Source: an uncultured Prevotella sp. (GTDB lineage: Bacteria; Bacteroidota; Bacteroidia; Bacteroidales; Bacteroidaceae). From it: a stretch of 20,239 nt of DNA. Below, one piece after another: positions 1-7,895 of the stretch; the stretch's first letter is position 1; each line of letters starts with the position of its first letter. The position numbers were made by a program, and so were the translations under genes. Below the pieces are notes generated by a model. It did no database searches, was not told the DNA's origin, and saw only the letters and a list, made by a program, of their open reading frames with translations. The stretch is from assembly GCA_938028745.1 (NCBI GenBank), contig CALIZL010000034.1:1-20239 (forward strand). The letters run 5' to 3'.

Positions 1-347
1 TAAGTAGTAGAGTAGTAAGTAGTAGGGTGGTAAGTAGTAGGGTGGTAAGTAGTAGGGTGGTAAGTAGTAGGGTGGTAAGTAGTAGAGAAGTAAGTAGTAG
101 AGTAGTAAGTAGTAGAGAAGTAAGTAGTAGAGTAGTAAGTAGTAGGGTGGTAAGTAGTAGGGTGGTAAGTAGTAGAGTAGTAAGTAGCAGGGTGGTAAGT
201 GGTAAGTGGTAAGTGGTAAGTGGTAAGTAGTAAGTGGTAAGTAGTAAGCTAGTAAGTAGTAAGAGTAGTAAGTGGTAAGTAGTAAAGGAGTAGGTAGTAA
301 GTAGTAGGGTGGTAAGTGGTAAGATGGTAAGCGGTAAGGCGTAAGTG
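1..347. repeat. 15-bp minisatellite grading into 7-bp TAAGTGG/TAAGTAG repeats
   Basis: Thirteen consecutive 15-bp units of form TAAGTAGTAGRGWRG fill bases 1-195, most ending GGTGG, AGTAG or AGAAG. From 196 to 347 the period falls to 7 bp (TAAGTGG, TAAGTAG) with increasing degeneracy. The 15-mer looks like a fused 7-mer plus 8-mer. The array starts at base 1, so it continues outside the window. A 61-codon open frame inside it (27-212) encodes only a Ser-Ser-Arg-Val-Val repeat and is a by-product of the periodicity. No function is evident. The array lies downstream of the leftward gene that ends at 420. Confidence 0.95.
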
Positions 348-419
348 GTAAGTGCACTTACTTACTCTTTTACTCCTTACTCCTTACTCCTTACTACTTA
401 CTACTTTACTACCCACTAC
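348..419. repeat. Strand-switch palindrome and inverted TTACTCC/TTACTAC repeats
   Basis: GTAAGTGCACTTAC (348-361) is a perfect 14-base palindrome. Beyond it the 7-bp repeat reads in the opposite sense (TTACTCC, TTACTAC) up to the stop codon of the leftward gene at 420. The 3' end of that gene's transcript could therefore fold back on the minisatellite into a long imperfect hairpin. This may act as a terminator or mRNA-end structure, although there is no terminal T run. Confidence 0.7.
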
Positions 420-2357
420 TTATTCCTTCACCACTTTGAGCGTGTCTTGCACCTTGCCCCTAGTGGCTTTCACAACGTAAACTCCCGCAGGCAGATGGTG
501 TAGTGACAGCACGTGGGGTGGCTTTGTGACTGATAATACACGTGCACCGTGCATGGCGTACACCTCAATTGCATCGTAGTCGACGGCGGTGAGTAAGTTG
601 TTGCCGTCGAAACGTAGCGGCGTTTCGCCCACATTCGCTTCATTACGCGGCAATGCAGTGGTGGAAAGGTCGTAAGATAGCAATGGACAAACGGCCATCG
701 ACAAGGGTTCGTCGTCGTTGCGATACCATGTATAGGTGCCTGTGGGCTTGTTGTTGCCGTCTTCGTCGGCCAAGAGATGGTATGTTGTGGTTTTTTCTTT
801 CGCTTGTCTGCGTAGACAAAGGATGGCAATCTTGTCCGAATTGTTGCCCTCATCGTTGTTGGGCAGTCCGCCAATGACAACGAAGAACTCCTTCTCTACC
901 GTTGCAGGCGTGTTGAAAGTGAAGGTGGTTGGCTTTATCGCATTGTTGTCGTAAACCAATTCAGACGCTTTTAGCGTGGAAGTGGCGAGTACTTGGCCCG
1001 GCATACCCTTGTCGTCGGCCAGTGCCAGAGATACGCTGACTTCGGCATTGGGGCTAACCGTGACCGTAGACCCAAAGTAAACGTCAACACTTTTCACTTC
1101 GGCCTTAGCCTGTGGTGCATCGAAATGTTCGGCAAACTTTGACATGCCGAGCCAGTTGGAGCCTGCGTAGAAGCCATAAAATCCCAGCCCAATGACATTG
1201 AGGTTGGGGTTTTCTTCGGGCGTTATGTTCCAAATGTGCTGCTGTCCACCCACTTGTATGTAGTTTACTAGCGCGTCTTTGCTGGTTCCGGCATCGTTGG
1301 TTGCACGTAATCCCACGCTGAACACGCCTTGTTTGTTGTAGGTTACGGTGGGGGTTTGCTCGTTGCTCTGCTCGATGTTTGCCCCATTGAACGACCATTG
1401 CCATTGGGTGGGGTTATTCTTAGAGAGGTCTTTGAACGTGAGCGACGAGCCCAAGGCGATGAAACGGCCAACGAATGGCGAGAGATAACCGCCTGGTTCT
1501 ACCCCGATATAGGCTTGCGGAGCCTTCTTGCTTACGTTTACATATGCCTCGCGCGTAAAGGTGTGCTCCTCCGTTCCATTGCTAACGGTGAGCGTTACGG
1601 GGTAAGTTCCTGCCTTTGCATATACAACTTTGGGGTTCTCGTCGGTGGAAACATTGGGTGTTCCGCCCTTAAACTTCCAATTATAAGACGTAACTTTGCC
1701 TACGGAAGAATTGTAAAACGCCACTTCTTCGCCCTCAACGATTTGGATGGAGGTGGCATTTGCATCGTTTTGCGATACTTCAAATCCGTCGATAAACACG
1801 TCTTCGCCACCTGAACCCTCATAGACGAAGGAGAATTGCACCTTCTTTTGGGCGTAGGCCGATAGGTTTACGTTGAACTTGTTCCAGTTGGGACCGTCGA
1901 AAGCATTGTCTTGCGACCACTTGAAAGCATCCAGTAATTCTGTCGTTTCTTTTGTGTCTACATCGGTGATAAGTAGTTTCCACTTGGCAAAGACCAACAA
2001 CCCAGGACTGAAACAGGCGTAAAAGCTGCACGTGCTGTTGGGCTTGATGGTTATTTGGGGCGACTGGGCAGTTTCCTTTTGCTTTTTGTTGGAGTAGCTA
2101 ATTCCCAGTGAGAACTTGCTGTTGGGATTGAAGTAAGAGAAGGGTTTCAGCCCTTTCCAGCTTGGTTGTTCGAATAATTGCCACGTGGCAGTGTTGTTAA
2201 GGGTGAAGTATTTCCACTTGTTGGCTTCTTCAACCGAGTCCCACCCCATACTATAATAAGGTGTGGTTCCTCCTAAGGCATAGAAATTGGCTTGTAAGGA
2301 TTGTCCGTATGCAACATAACACAGGCAACAGAGCAAGATGAGTAGCGTTCTTTTCAT
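420..2357 (-). CDS. Secreted PKD-domain protein with type IX secretion C-terminal domain
   Basis: 645 residues. The N-terminus is a signal peptide (MKRTLLILLCCLCYVAYGQS, cleavage probably near residue 18). Residues about 24-197 resemble the jelly-roll 'choice-of-anchor J' / MAM-like module, ending in a VFIDGFEV strand. Two PKD-like domains follow at about 205-277 and 300-369; each has the Y-N/Q-W-x-F core and a G-x-Y/F-x-V-x-L strand. Residues about 375-565 are a beta-rich region I do not recognise. The last ~77 residues look like a type A T9SS sorting domain, with LPAGVYVV near residue 620 and a basic terminal strand (DTLKVVKE). It is therefore probably exported through the outer membrane and surface-attached or released. 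No catalytic motif is visible, so adhesion or glycan binding is only an inference. A promoter lies 46 bases upstream. Confidence 0.85.
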   Translation of the reverse strand: MKRTLLILLCCLCYVAYGQSLQANFYALGGTTPYYSMGWDSVEEANKWKYFTLNNTATWQLFEQPSWKGLKPFSYFNPNSKFSLGISYSNKKQKETAQSPQITIKPNSTCSFYACFSPGLLVFAKWKLLITDVDTKETTELLDAFKWSQDNAFDGPNWNKFNVNLSAYAQKKVQFSFVYEGSGGEDVFIDGFEVSQNDANATSIQIVEGEEVAFYNSSVGKVTSYNWKFKGGTPNVSTDENPKVVYAKAGTYPVTLTVSNGTEEHTFTREAYVNVSKKAPQAYIGVEPGGYLSPFVGRFIALGSSLTFKDLSKNNPTQWQWSFNGANIEQSNEQTPTVTYNKQGVFSVGLRATNDAGTSKDALVNYIQVGGQQHIWNITPEENPNLNVIGLGFYGFYAGSNWLGMSKFAEHFDAPQAKAEVKSVDVYFGSTVTVSPNAEVSVSLALADDKGMPGQVLATSTLKASELVYDNNAIKPTTFTFNTPATVEKEFFVVIGGLPNNDEGNNSDKIAILCLRRQAKEKTTTYHLLADEDGNNKPTGTYTWYRNDDEPLSMAVCPLLSYDLSTTALPRNEANVGETPLRFDGNNLLTAVDYDAIEVYAMHGARVLSVTKPPHVLSLHHLPAGVYVVKATRGKVQDTLKVVKE

Positions 2358-2402
2358 AATGCGGATGTTTGAGTTTATAACTAAAATATGGTGTTTAAGT
2401 TG

Positions 2403-2433
2403 AAAATATACGCAATATTATGCTTTAAACAAA
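2403..2433 (-). promoter_or_regulatory. Bacteroidota-type promoter for the PKD-domain gene
   Basis: On the minus strand TTTG (2433-2430) is followed after 19 bases by TATATTTT (2410-2403), seven of eight bases of TAnnTTTG. The predicted start of transcription near 2397 leaves a leader of about 40 bases before the ATG at 2357. Confidence 0.6.
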
Positions 2434-2626
2434 TTAAATAACATGTTTTATGTGTTGATGGCGGTGCGTAAAACATGAGGATAAATGGCTTGATTGTGGC
2501 GAGGGGGTGGTGGTTCTTATATAATATAGGTGTACGCTAACGGCTGTGTCGGGCGTTGATATAAGATAAGATTGTGCCTGTTTTAACACTAATTGCATGG
2601 CGATGGGTGTTTTTTAATCGGCTTGC

Positions 2627-2659
2627 TTGCCGTTATTTCATGGTAATGCACTACTTTTG
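2627..2659 (+). promoter_or_regulatory. Predicted promoter of ddh
   Basis: TACTTTTG at 2652-2659 matches TAnnTTTG exactly. A TTG at 2627-2629 lies 22 bases upstream, slightly longer than the usual 19-21 spacing. Predicted transcription start is near 2665, giving a leader of about 95 bases before the ddh ATG. Confidence 0.55.
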
Positions 2660-2661
2660 TA

Positions 2662-2707
2662 TGTCGCAGAAACGCGTATCTGGTGCGACAGGCACGTGTT
2701 TGCGACA
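2662..2707. promoter_or_regulatory. Three TGCGACA heptamers around the ddh transcription start
   Basis: The heptamer appears inverted at 2662-2668 (TGTCGCA) and direct at 2684-2690 and 2701-2707. The outer pair extends to an 8-base inverted repeat, ATGTCGCA (2661-2668) with TGCGACAT (2701-2708). It begins right at the predicted transcription start, so it could be an operator or a leader hairpin. The regulator is unknown. Confidence 0.45.
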
Positions 2708-2758
2708 TCGCAAGCAGGTGATAAAGAAGATGATAACAATACATAAATATTTAAGAAT

Positions 2759-3658
2759 ATGAAAAAGATTAGAGCGGCCGTAGTGGGCTATGGCAACATT
2801 GGACAATATACGTTACAAGCGTTGGAGGCGTCTCCCGACTTTGAAGTGGCTGGTATCGTAAGGCGACAAGGGGCGAAAGATAAGCCGATGGAGCTGGAAA
2901 AATACGACGTGGTGGCCGACATTGCCGAGCTGCACGATGTGGATGTGGCCATCTTGGCTTTGCCTACGCGCGAGTGTCCGGCATACGCCAAACGTTATTT
3001 GGCTATGGGAATAAACACGGTAGACAGCTTTGACATCCACTCTGGCATCGTGAACTATCGCGCAGAGCTAATGCCTGTGTGCAAGGAACATGGCCGAGTG
3101 AGCGTTATTTCGGCTGGATGGGACCCAGGTTCAGACTCTATCGTGCGCATGCTGATGCAGAGTTTGGCACCCAAAGGCTTGTCGTACACCAACTTCGGAC
3201 CAGGTATGAGCATGGGACACAGCGTGTGTGTGCGCAGTAAGAAAGGGGTTAAGAATGCCCTTTCGATGACTATCCCGCAGGGTGAAGGCATTCATCGCAG
3301 GATGGTTTATGTGGAATTGGAGGATGGCGCACGACTTGAAGATGTGGCCGCAGAGGTAAAGGCCGACCCGTATTTCGCTAACGACGAGACGCATGTGTTT
3401 GCCGTGAAGTCGGTAGACGAGGTTCGCGACATGGGTCATGGCGTTCATTTGGTGCGCAAAGGCGTTAGCGGAAAGACCCAAAACCAGCATTTCTCTTTCG
3501 ACATGAGCATCAACAACCCCGCGCTAACGGCTCAGGTGCTGGTTAATGTGGCTCGCGCCTCCATGCGTTTGCAGCCTGGATGCTATACTATGGTTGAGAT
3601 TCCTGTTATTGATATGCTGCCTGGGGATAGGGAAGAGCTGATTGGGCAGATGGTGTAA
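2759..3658 (+). CDS. ddh: meso-diaminopimelate D-dehydrogenase
   Basis: 299 residues, within the usual size of this family. The enzyme (EC 1.4.1.16) reductively aminates tetrahydrodipicolinate with NADPH and ammonia, giving meso-diaminopimelate in one step for lysine and peptidoglycan synthesis; it is cytoplasmic. The nucleotide-binding loop GYGNIG is at residues 10-15. The family blocks SAGWDPGSDS (118-127) and FGPGMSMGHS (146-155) are both present, the latter matching the WGPGLSQGHSD block of the Corynebacterium enzyme. The C-terminal part carries the conserved NPALTAQVLVNVARA stretch (253-267). The ATG at 2759 begins directly before the Rossmann strand and is preceded only by an A/T-rich leader without a Shine-Dalgarno sequence. 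The gene stands alone, with its own promoter and a terminator near 3998. Confidence 0.93.
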   Translation: MKKIRAAVVGYGNIGQYTLQALEASPDFEVAGIVRRQGAKDKPMELEKYDVVADIAELHDVDVAILALPTRECPAYAKRYLAMGINTVDSFDIHSGIVNYRAELMPVCKEHGRVSVISAGWDPGSDSIVRMLMQSLAPKGLSYTNFGPGMSMGHSVCVRSKKGVKNALSMTIPQGEGIHRRMVYVELEDGARLEDVAAEVKADPYFANDETHVFAVKSVDEVRDMGHGVHLVRKGVSGKTQNQHFSFDMSINNPALTAQVLVNVARASMRLQPGCYTMVEIPVIDMLPGDREELIGQMV

Positions 3659-3957
3659 AGGTGAAAAGGTGAAAGGGGGAAAGGGTGAAAAAATGGCTGC
3701 GCCTTTTAAAGGTGAAAGGGTGAAAAGGTGAAAGGGTGAAAAAATGGCTAACGCCACCTACACATTTGGCTTAACTCCTTAACTCCATAACTTCTAATGG
3801 TGAAAGAGTGAAAAGGTGAAGCGATGGCTTCGCCTGCTAACTCGTCAGCTTGTTTACTTGTCAATTCGTTAATTTGTTCACTTGTCAACTCGTTAATTTG
3901 TCAACTCGCTTTTGGCTTAAGAGTCTTACAAGGTTAGTTTAGTTTAGCCATTGAAGA
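3659..3957. repeat. Intergenic low-complexity repeats downstream of ddh
   Basis: No gene is seen. The stretch holds tandem GGTGAAAGG / GGTGAAAAG units in three blocks (about 3659-3710, 3707-3755 and 3798-3830), each ending in an ATGGCT...GCC tail. Bases 3763-3792 match 7718-7747 in inverted orientation with one mismatch. From about 3836 to 3911 there are repeated TTGTCAACTCGTTAA-type units. These look like the dispersed intergenic repeats of the genome and not like coding sequence. Confidence 0.7.
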
Positions 3958-3999
3958 TAAAAGGGGCGTGCTACCAATGAATGGTAATACGCCCCTTTG
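3958..3999. terminator. Strong hairpin terminator between convergent ddh and acyl-CoA dehydrogenase genes
   Basis: AAAGGGGCGT (3960-3969) pairs with ACGCCCCTTT (3989-3998). The inner segment TACCA (3972-3976) pairs with TGGTA (3982-3986) around a 5-base loop. The stem is flanked by A's on the left and T's on the right, so it could stop transcription from both sides. Confidence 0.75.
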
Positions 4000-4043
4000 T
4001 TGTTCAGCATTGTGTAGGCTGAGAGTTAAAGCCCCAAGATATA

Positions 4044-4091
4044 GGGCATATCATTCCCCCTTCTCCTCTTCAAAGAGGAGAAGGGAGTGAG
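4044..4091. repeat. REP-like palindrome, copy A
   Basis: A GGCATATCATTCC left flank is followed by a 13-base perfect stem, CCCTTCTCCTCTT (4058-4070) with AAGAGGAGAAGGG (4073-4085), and GTGAG. It lies immediately after the stop of the acyl-CoA dehydrogenase gene on the minus strand. Its arms have drifted from the CCCCTCTCC/GGAGAGGGG of the other three copies. Confidence 0.75.
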
Positions 4092-4097
4092 TTCTTT

Positions 4098-5807
4098 TTA
4101 GCGCGATTTGTAGTATTCCAGGTCTTCCACCTTAAAGTTGGCGATGAAGGCATGGTTGCCAATAACCGCCTCTTCGGTAAGGCGAACGTACACGTTGGCA
4201 CTCTTTTCGAAGAGTTCGGGAGCTTTCGATGCGTCGGCAATGATGAGCAACGACATGAAAAGTTCGGCAGTCATCTCGTAAAGGCGACGTGCAAGGAAGT
4301 CTTGTCTGTCTTGGTTGCCGCACTCTTTCACGTTGTTCACGCTCTCTTCGTAGCGTTCCACCAACTTGGCCACACGCTCTTTAAGTGGTTGTAGGTTCTC
4401 GGCCACCTCGTCTTCGAGCATCTCTTTCATGATGCCGAGGTAAGTTCCGTTGGTGATATAGCGAATGGCGGCCACCACTTGCAGCTGCGTTGTGCCCTCG
4501 TATATAGAGAAGATGCGCGCATCGCGATAGAGACGTTGGCTCTTATACTCCATGATGAAGCCCGAACCACCATGAATTTGTATGGCATCGTAGGCGTTTT
4601 GGTTGGCGTATTCAGAGTTCATACCCTTTGCCAATGGCGTAAAGGCATCGGCCAAACGCATGTATTTCTTTTGTTCGGCACGTTCTTCGGGTGTAAGTTT
4701 ACGTTCACGTGCGATGTCGTCGAGTGCTTTGTAGATGTCTACATAGCGTGCCGTTTGGTAGAGAATGCTACGTCCTGCATCCAATTTGGCCTTCATGCGC
4801 GAGAGCATATCGTATACTGCGGGGAAGTCTACGATGTTCGTATCGAACTGTTTACGTTCGCGAGCGTAGTTCAAACCTTCGGTATAGGCGGCCTGCGACA
4901 CACCAACGCTCTGCGCGGCGATACCCAAGCGGGCACCGTTCATCAACGCCATAACGTACTTGATTAGGCCCATACGCGTTTGACCGCATAGTTCGGCTTT
5001 GGCATCTTTGTACACAAGTTCGCACGTAGGCGAGCCATGTATGCCCAGTTTGTTTTCAATATGTCGTACGGTAACGCCACCTTGACGCTTGTCGTAGATA
5101 AACATCGACAGTCCGCGACCATCTTTCGTACCCTCTTCTGAGCGCGCCAGAACGAGGTGAATGTCTGAATCGCCGTTGGTGATGAAACGTTTTACGCCAT
5201 TGATAAGCCAGCAACCATCTTTCTCCGAGTAGATGGCTTTGAGCATAACGCTTTGCAAGTCGCTGCCTGCATCGGGTTCGGTGAGGTCCATCGACATCGT
5301 TTCGCCTTGACAAACGCGCGGAATGTACTTCTTGCGTTGCTCTTCGTCGCCAAATTCGTATAGCGTTTCGATGCAGTCTTGCAAGCTCCAGATGTTTTGG
5401 AAGCCCGCATCGGCCGTCGCCATCATTTCAGATGCCATCGAATAAGGTGTTATTGGGAGGTTCAAACCTCCGTAACGGCGTGGCATAGATATGCCCCACA
5501 GGCCAGCTTTGCGCGTGGCATCGAGGTTTTCGAACGTTTTCGAGGCATACACCATGCGTCCGTCGACGAGGTGCGGACCCTCTTCGTCAACCGATTCGCT
5601 GTTTGGTTCGATAACGTTGGCGGTGATGTCGCCCGTTATTTCCAACAGCTGCTTATAGTTTTCGATGGCGTCGTCGTAGTCAACGGGGGCGTCGTCGTAT
5701 TTATCTTTATCTTCAAAGTTGCGCTCTTTCAGCTCAACAATTCTTTTCATCAACGGGTGATGAAGGTGGAACTCCAACTCGGGAGAGTCCGAAAAGTAAT
5801 TTGCCAT
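4098..5807 (-). CDS. Acyl-CoA dehydrogenase with C-terminal extension
   Basis: 569 residues, about 180 longer than medium-chain acyl-CoA dehydrogenases. It is an FAD enzyme for alpha,beta oxidation of an acyl-CoA, passing electrons to ETF, which is encoded by the etfB-etfA genes just upstream. Family blocks seen are the FAD/substrate segment MSMDLTEPDAGSD (171-183), the NGVKRFITNGD segment (203-213), ARERKQFD (315-322), IQIHGGSGF (409-417) and IYEGTTQLQ (435-443). Glu437 sits where the catalytic base of MCAD lies (YEGT). Residues 450-569 form the extra helical C-terminal domain typical of the long, AidB-like or Bacteroidota members. Chain-length specificity cannot be read from sequence. Next to ETF genes it could also run in the reducing direction. 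Repeat palindromes lie at both ends of the gene. Confidence 0.93.
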   Translation of the reverse strand: MANYFSDSPELEFHLHHPLMKRIVELKERNFEDKDKYDDAPVDYDDAIENYKQLLEITGDITANVIEPNSESVDEEGPHLVDGRMVYASKTFENLDATRKAGLWGISMPRRYGGLNLPITPYSMASEMMATADAGFQNIWSLQDCIETLYEFGDEEQRKKYIPRVCQGETMSMDLTEPDAGSDLQSVMLKAIYSEKDGCWLINGVKRFITNGDSDIHLVLARSEEGTKDGRGLSMFIYDKRQGGVTVRHIENKLGIHGSPTCELVYKDAKAELCGQTRMGLIKYVMALMNGARLGIAAQSVGVSQAAYTEGLNYARERKQFDTNIVDFPAVYDMLSRMKAKLDAGRSILYQTARYVDIYKALDDIARERKLTPEERAEQKKYMRLADAFTPLAKGMNSEYANQNAYDAIQIHGGSGFIMEYKSQRLYRDARIFSIYEGTTQLQVVAAIRYITNGTYLGIMKEMLEDEVAENLQPLKERVAKLVERYEESVNNVKECGNQDRQDFLARRLYEMTAELFMSLLIIADASKAPELFEKSANVYVRLTEEAVIGNHAFIANFKVEDLEYYKSR

Positions 5808-5824
5808 ATCGTAATAAATAAATT

Positions 5825-5864
5825 GGCCTCACCCCCAGCCCCTCTCCAAAGGGGAGAGGGGAGT
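5825..5864. repeat. REP-like palindrome, copy B (inverted)
   Basis: It reads GGCCTCACCCCCAGCCCCTC followed by TCC, loop AAA, then GGGGAGAGGGGAGTG. This is the reverse complement of copies C and D (CACTCCCCTCTCC - loop - GGAGAGGGGCTGGGGGTGAGG). It lies 17 bases upstream of the acyl-CoA dehydrogenase ATG, inside the region that would be its leader. Confidence 0.85.
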
Positions 5865-6035
5865 GTATGTTTGTTTGCTTCATGCAGGCGAAAGTAGACC
5901 GTTGGTTCATAATCCTGTTTCGTCTTGCTTGTGAAGTTAAGCTTAAATCTCCTGCGAACAGCGTGATAAAGTGAACGAATGGCGAACATTTTCTTCGTTA
6001 TCTTGCCGTTTGGAGATGAGGCGGGTGATAATTCC

Positions 6036-6426
6036 TTAATGATTAAATAGATATTCTTTGATGCTGTGCAGAACCCTATTGAGGCTTTTGTCAACCACAT
6101 CGTTACTGAAACGGATAACATGAAAGCCCTTTTGTTCGAGAAACTTGGCTACGGGTGGCATCGTCTGCTTGTTGTTCTGGCGAGTTGTGATACTCGCCGT
6201 CCACTTCCACTACCAGTCGTTTTTCCAAGCAAACGAAGTCGGCGATGAAGTCGCCAATGGCGTGTTGCCGTCTAAACTTGTATCCGCACGACAGATGTCT
6301 GAGTGCATCCCACAAGCGTTCTTCGCTTGGTGCCATTTCCTTTCGATTGTTATGTGCGAATGTTTTCAGTCGTGAATAGCGGTCGGGCGCAGCTGTTTCG
6401 TATCCGTAATCTTTGTCCTTGCCCAT
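6036..6426 (-). pseudogene. DUF559 / Vsr-like endonuclease-fold protein, frameshifted
   Basis: The first frame (6426 to 6103) gives 107 residues and starts as a normal DUF559 protein: a SEERLWDALR helix, then YKFRRQHAIGDFIADFVC and RLVVEVDGEYH, which carries the acidic residues of the PD-(D/E)xK-type fold. After ...QQADDATR it slides into non-family sequence and stops. Shifting one base at about 6150 restores the family ending (AKFLEQKGFHVIRFSND, then VVDKSLNRVLHSIKEYLFNH) with a stop at 6038-6036. The repaired protein would be 129 residues, normal for the family. So one extra base near 6150 breaks the gene, or it is a sequencing error. The function of DUF559 proteins is not well known. The gene interrupts the etfA-acd order. 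Confidence 0.85.
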
Positions 6427-6588
6427 CAGGTCCTTGCCGTTAAGCTGTTAGTTGTATGTAAGCATTGAGCATACCCAAATTGGTTTCTCACAGACAGGCC
6501 TCATTTAATATTCCTGAGGTTGTTGGTTGGAGATTGCCATGTGGCCATTTTGTACCGGAGTAATTTGCAAATCATTGTTTAGGCATAT

Positions 6589-6628
6589 TACTCCCCTCTC
6601 CCTTTGGAGAGGGGTTGGGGGTGAGGCC
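6589..6628. repeat. REP-like palindrome, copy C
   Basis: TACTCCCCTCTCC, loop CTTT, GGAGAGGGGTTGGGGGTGAGG (written in segments). It lies about 27 bases past the etfA stop on the minus strand, in the same orientation as copies A and D, with GGCATA at its left edge. Confidence 0.85.
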
Positions 6629-6654
6629 GGTTGCTATTTTGGGTCTGTTTCTTA

Positions 6655-7671
6655 CTACTTATTCTTATAATACTTAATCAGCTTCGGCACCACTTCTTCT
6701 ACCGTGCCCACGATAACATAGTCAGCAATCTTGTTGATGGGTGCATCGGGGTTGGTGTTGATAGAGATGATGATGCCGCTGTCTTGCATGCCGGCGATGT
6801 GTTGTATCTGTCCAGAGATGCCGCAAGCGATGTACACCTTGGGATGAACGGTAACGCCCGTCTGTCCAATCTGCCTATCGTGGTCGGCCCAACCTGCATC
6901 AACGGCGGCCCTACTTGCTCCCACCTCGCCATGTAGCTCCTTGGCAAGCTTGAAAAGCAGGTCGAAACCCTCCTTGCTGCCTACGCCATAGCCGCCGGCC
7001 ACAACGATGGGCGAGCCTTTGAGGTTGTGCTTGGCCTCTTCAACGTGACGGTCGAGCACCTTTACCACATAACTTTCGGGTTGTACGTACTGTGTAACGT
7101 CGGGATAAACGGTTTTTCCCTTGTAGTTGTTGTCCAACACCTTCTTTTGCATCACGCCACTCCTCACGGTTGCCATTTGCGGCCTGTGGTCGGGGTTGAC
7201 AATCGTTGCCACGATATTTCCACCGAAGGCGGGACGAATTTGGTACAGCAGCTTATCGTAATGCTTGCCTGCTTTCTTGTCGTCATAGTCGCCAATCTCC
7301 AGCTGGGTGCAGTCTGCGGTAAGTCCGCTAGTAAGCGACGACGACACGCGCGGACCCAAATCGCGACCGATAACCGTTGCGCCCATCAGGCAGATTTGCG
7401 GTTTCTCTTGCTTAAAGAGGTTCACCAGGATGTCGGTATGCGGTGCCGATGTGTAAGGGAAAAGCCCATCGGCATCAAAAACGAAAAGCTTATCTACGCC
7501 GTAAGGCAAGATTTGGCTTTCGACATGGCCTTTAATTCCCGTGCCCGCAACCACTGCATGCAGTTGCACGCCCAACTCGTTGGCCAGACTGCGACCTTTG
7601 GTTAGCAATTCTTGAGACACTTCGGCCACCGTCGTGTCTTCTATTTCGCAATATACAAATACGTTGTTCAT
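6655..7671 (-). CDS. etfA: Electron transfer flavoprotein, alpha subunit
   Basis: 338 residues, normal length for EtfA. It forms a heterodimer with EtfB, binds FAD and carries electrons between acyl-CoA dehydrogenase and its redox partners in the cytoplasm or at the membrane. The N-terminal ETF domain spans about 1-200. The C-terminal FAD domain carries the signature GASRAAVDAGW (251-261), followed by RQIGQTGVTVHP (266-277), YIACGISGQIQHIAGM (280-295) and INTNPDAPI...ADYVIVG (304-322). The ATG at 7671 begins directly at the first beta strand. It lies 290 bases downstream of etfB, with repeats and a palindrome between them, so the two genes may be cotranscribed across a structured spacer. Confidence 0.96.
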   Translation of the reverse strand: MNNVFVYCEIEDTTVAEVSQELLTKGRSLANELGVQLHAVVAGTGIKGHVESQILPYGVDKLFVFDADGLFPYTSAPHTDILVNLFKQEKPQICLMGATVIGRDLGPRVSSSLTSGLTADCTQLEIGDYDDKKAGKHYDKLLYQIRPAFGGNIVATIVNPDHRPQMATVRSGVMQKKVLDNNYKGKTVYPDVTQYVQPESYVVKVLDRHVEEAKHNLKGSPIVVAGGYGVGSKEGFDLLFKLAKELHGEVGASRAAVDAGWADHDRQIGQTGVTVHPKVYIACGISGQIQHIAGMQDSGIIISINTNPDAPINKIADYVIVGTVEEVVPKLIKYYKNK

Positions 7672-7895
7672 GTTTGTTCTTTAATTTAAGAAGGAGATGT
7701 TTTTTGAGGAGTTAAGGAGTTATGTAGTTAAGGAGTTAAGCCAAATGCTTTGCGGCTTTCTTCAAAAGCACAGAATTTTAGACAGAAGAACATAAGGACA
7801 TAAGGTAAGGCATAAACAGCATAATGGCTTTTGATGGCGTAGCATCTTTTCATCCTTTCACCTTTAAAAGCTCTTTTCTTCTTTTAATTCGCAAG
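7672..7895. repeat. Dispersed repeats between etfB and etfA
   Basis: Bases 7718-7747 (AGTTATGTAGTTAAGGAGTT plus AAGCCAAATG) are the inverted partner of 3763-3792. Bases 7841-7871 read CATCTTTTCATCCTTTCACC then TTTAAAAG, the reverse complement of the GGTGAAAGG block near 3704-3730. Other short repeats include ACATAAGG. No gene is seen. Confidence 0.75.

Larger units (their letters stand above)
2434..2758 (+). other. Intergenic region between divergent PKD gene and ddh
   Basis: No convincing gene is present. A 62-codon open frame (2574-2762) overlaps the ddh promoter and start and has no family resemblance. The stretch holds the ddh promoter and a cluster of TGCGACA heptamers, both listed separately. 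The remainder (2434-2620) shows nothing I can interpret. Confidence 0.6.

Noticed and set aside
27..212. Possible repeat protein (Ser-Ser-Arg-Val-Val)n
   Set aside because: It is the direct product of a 15-bp DNA repeat having no stop in one frame; no promoter or ribosome site is visible.
2574..2762. 62-codon frame just before ddh
   Set aside because: It covers the predicted ddh promoter and start region and has no family-like sequence.
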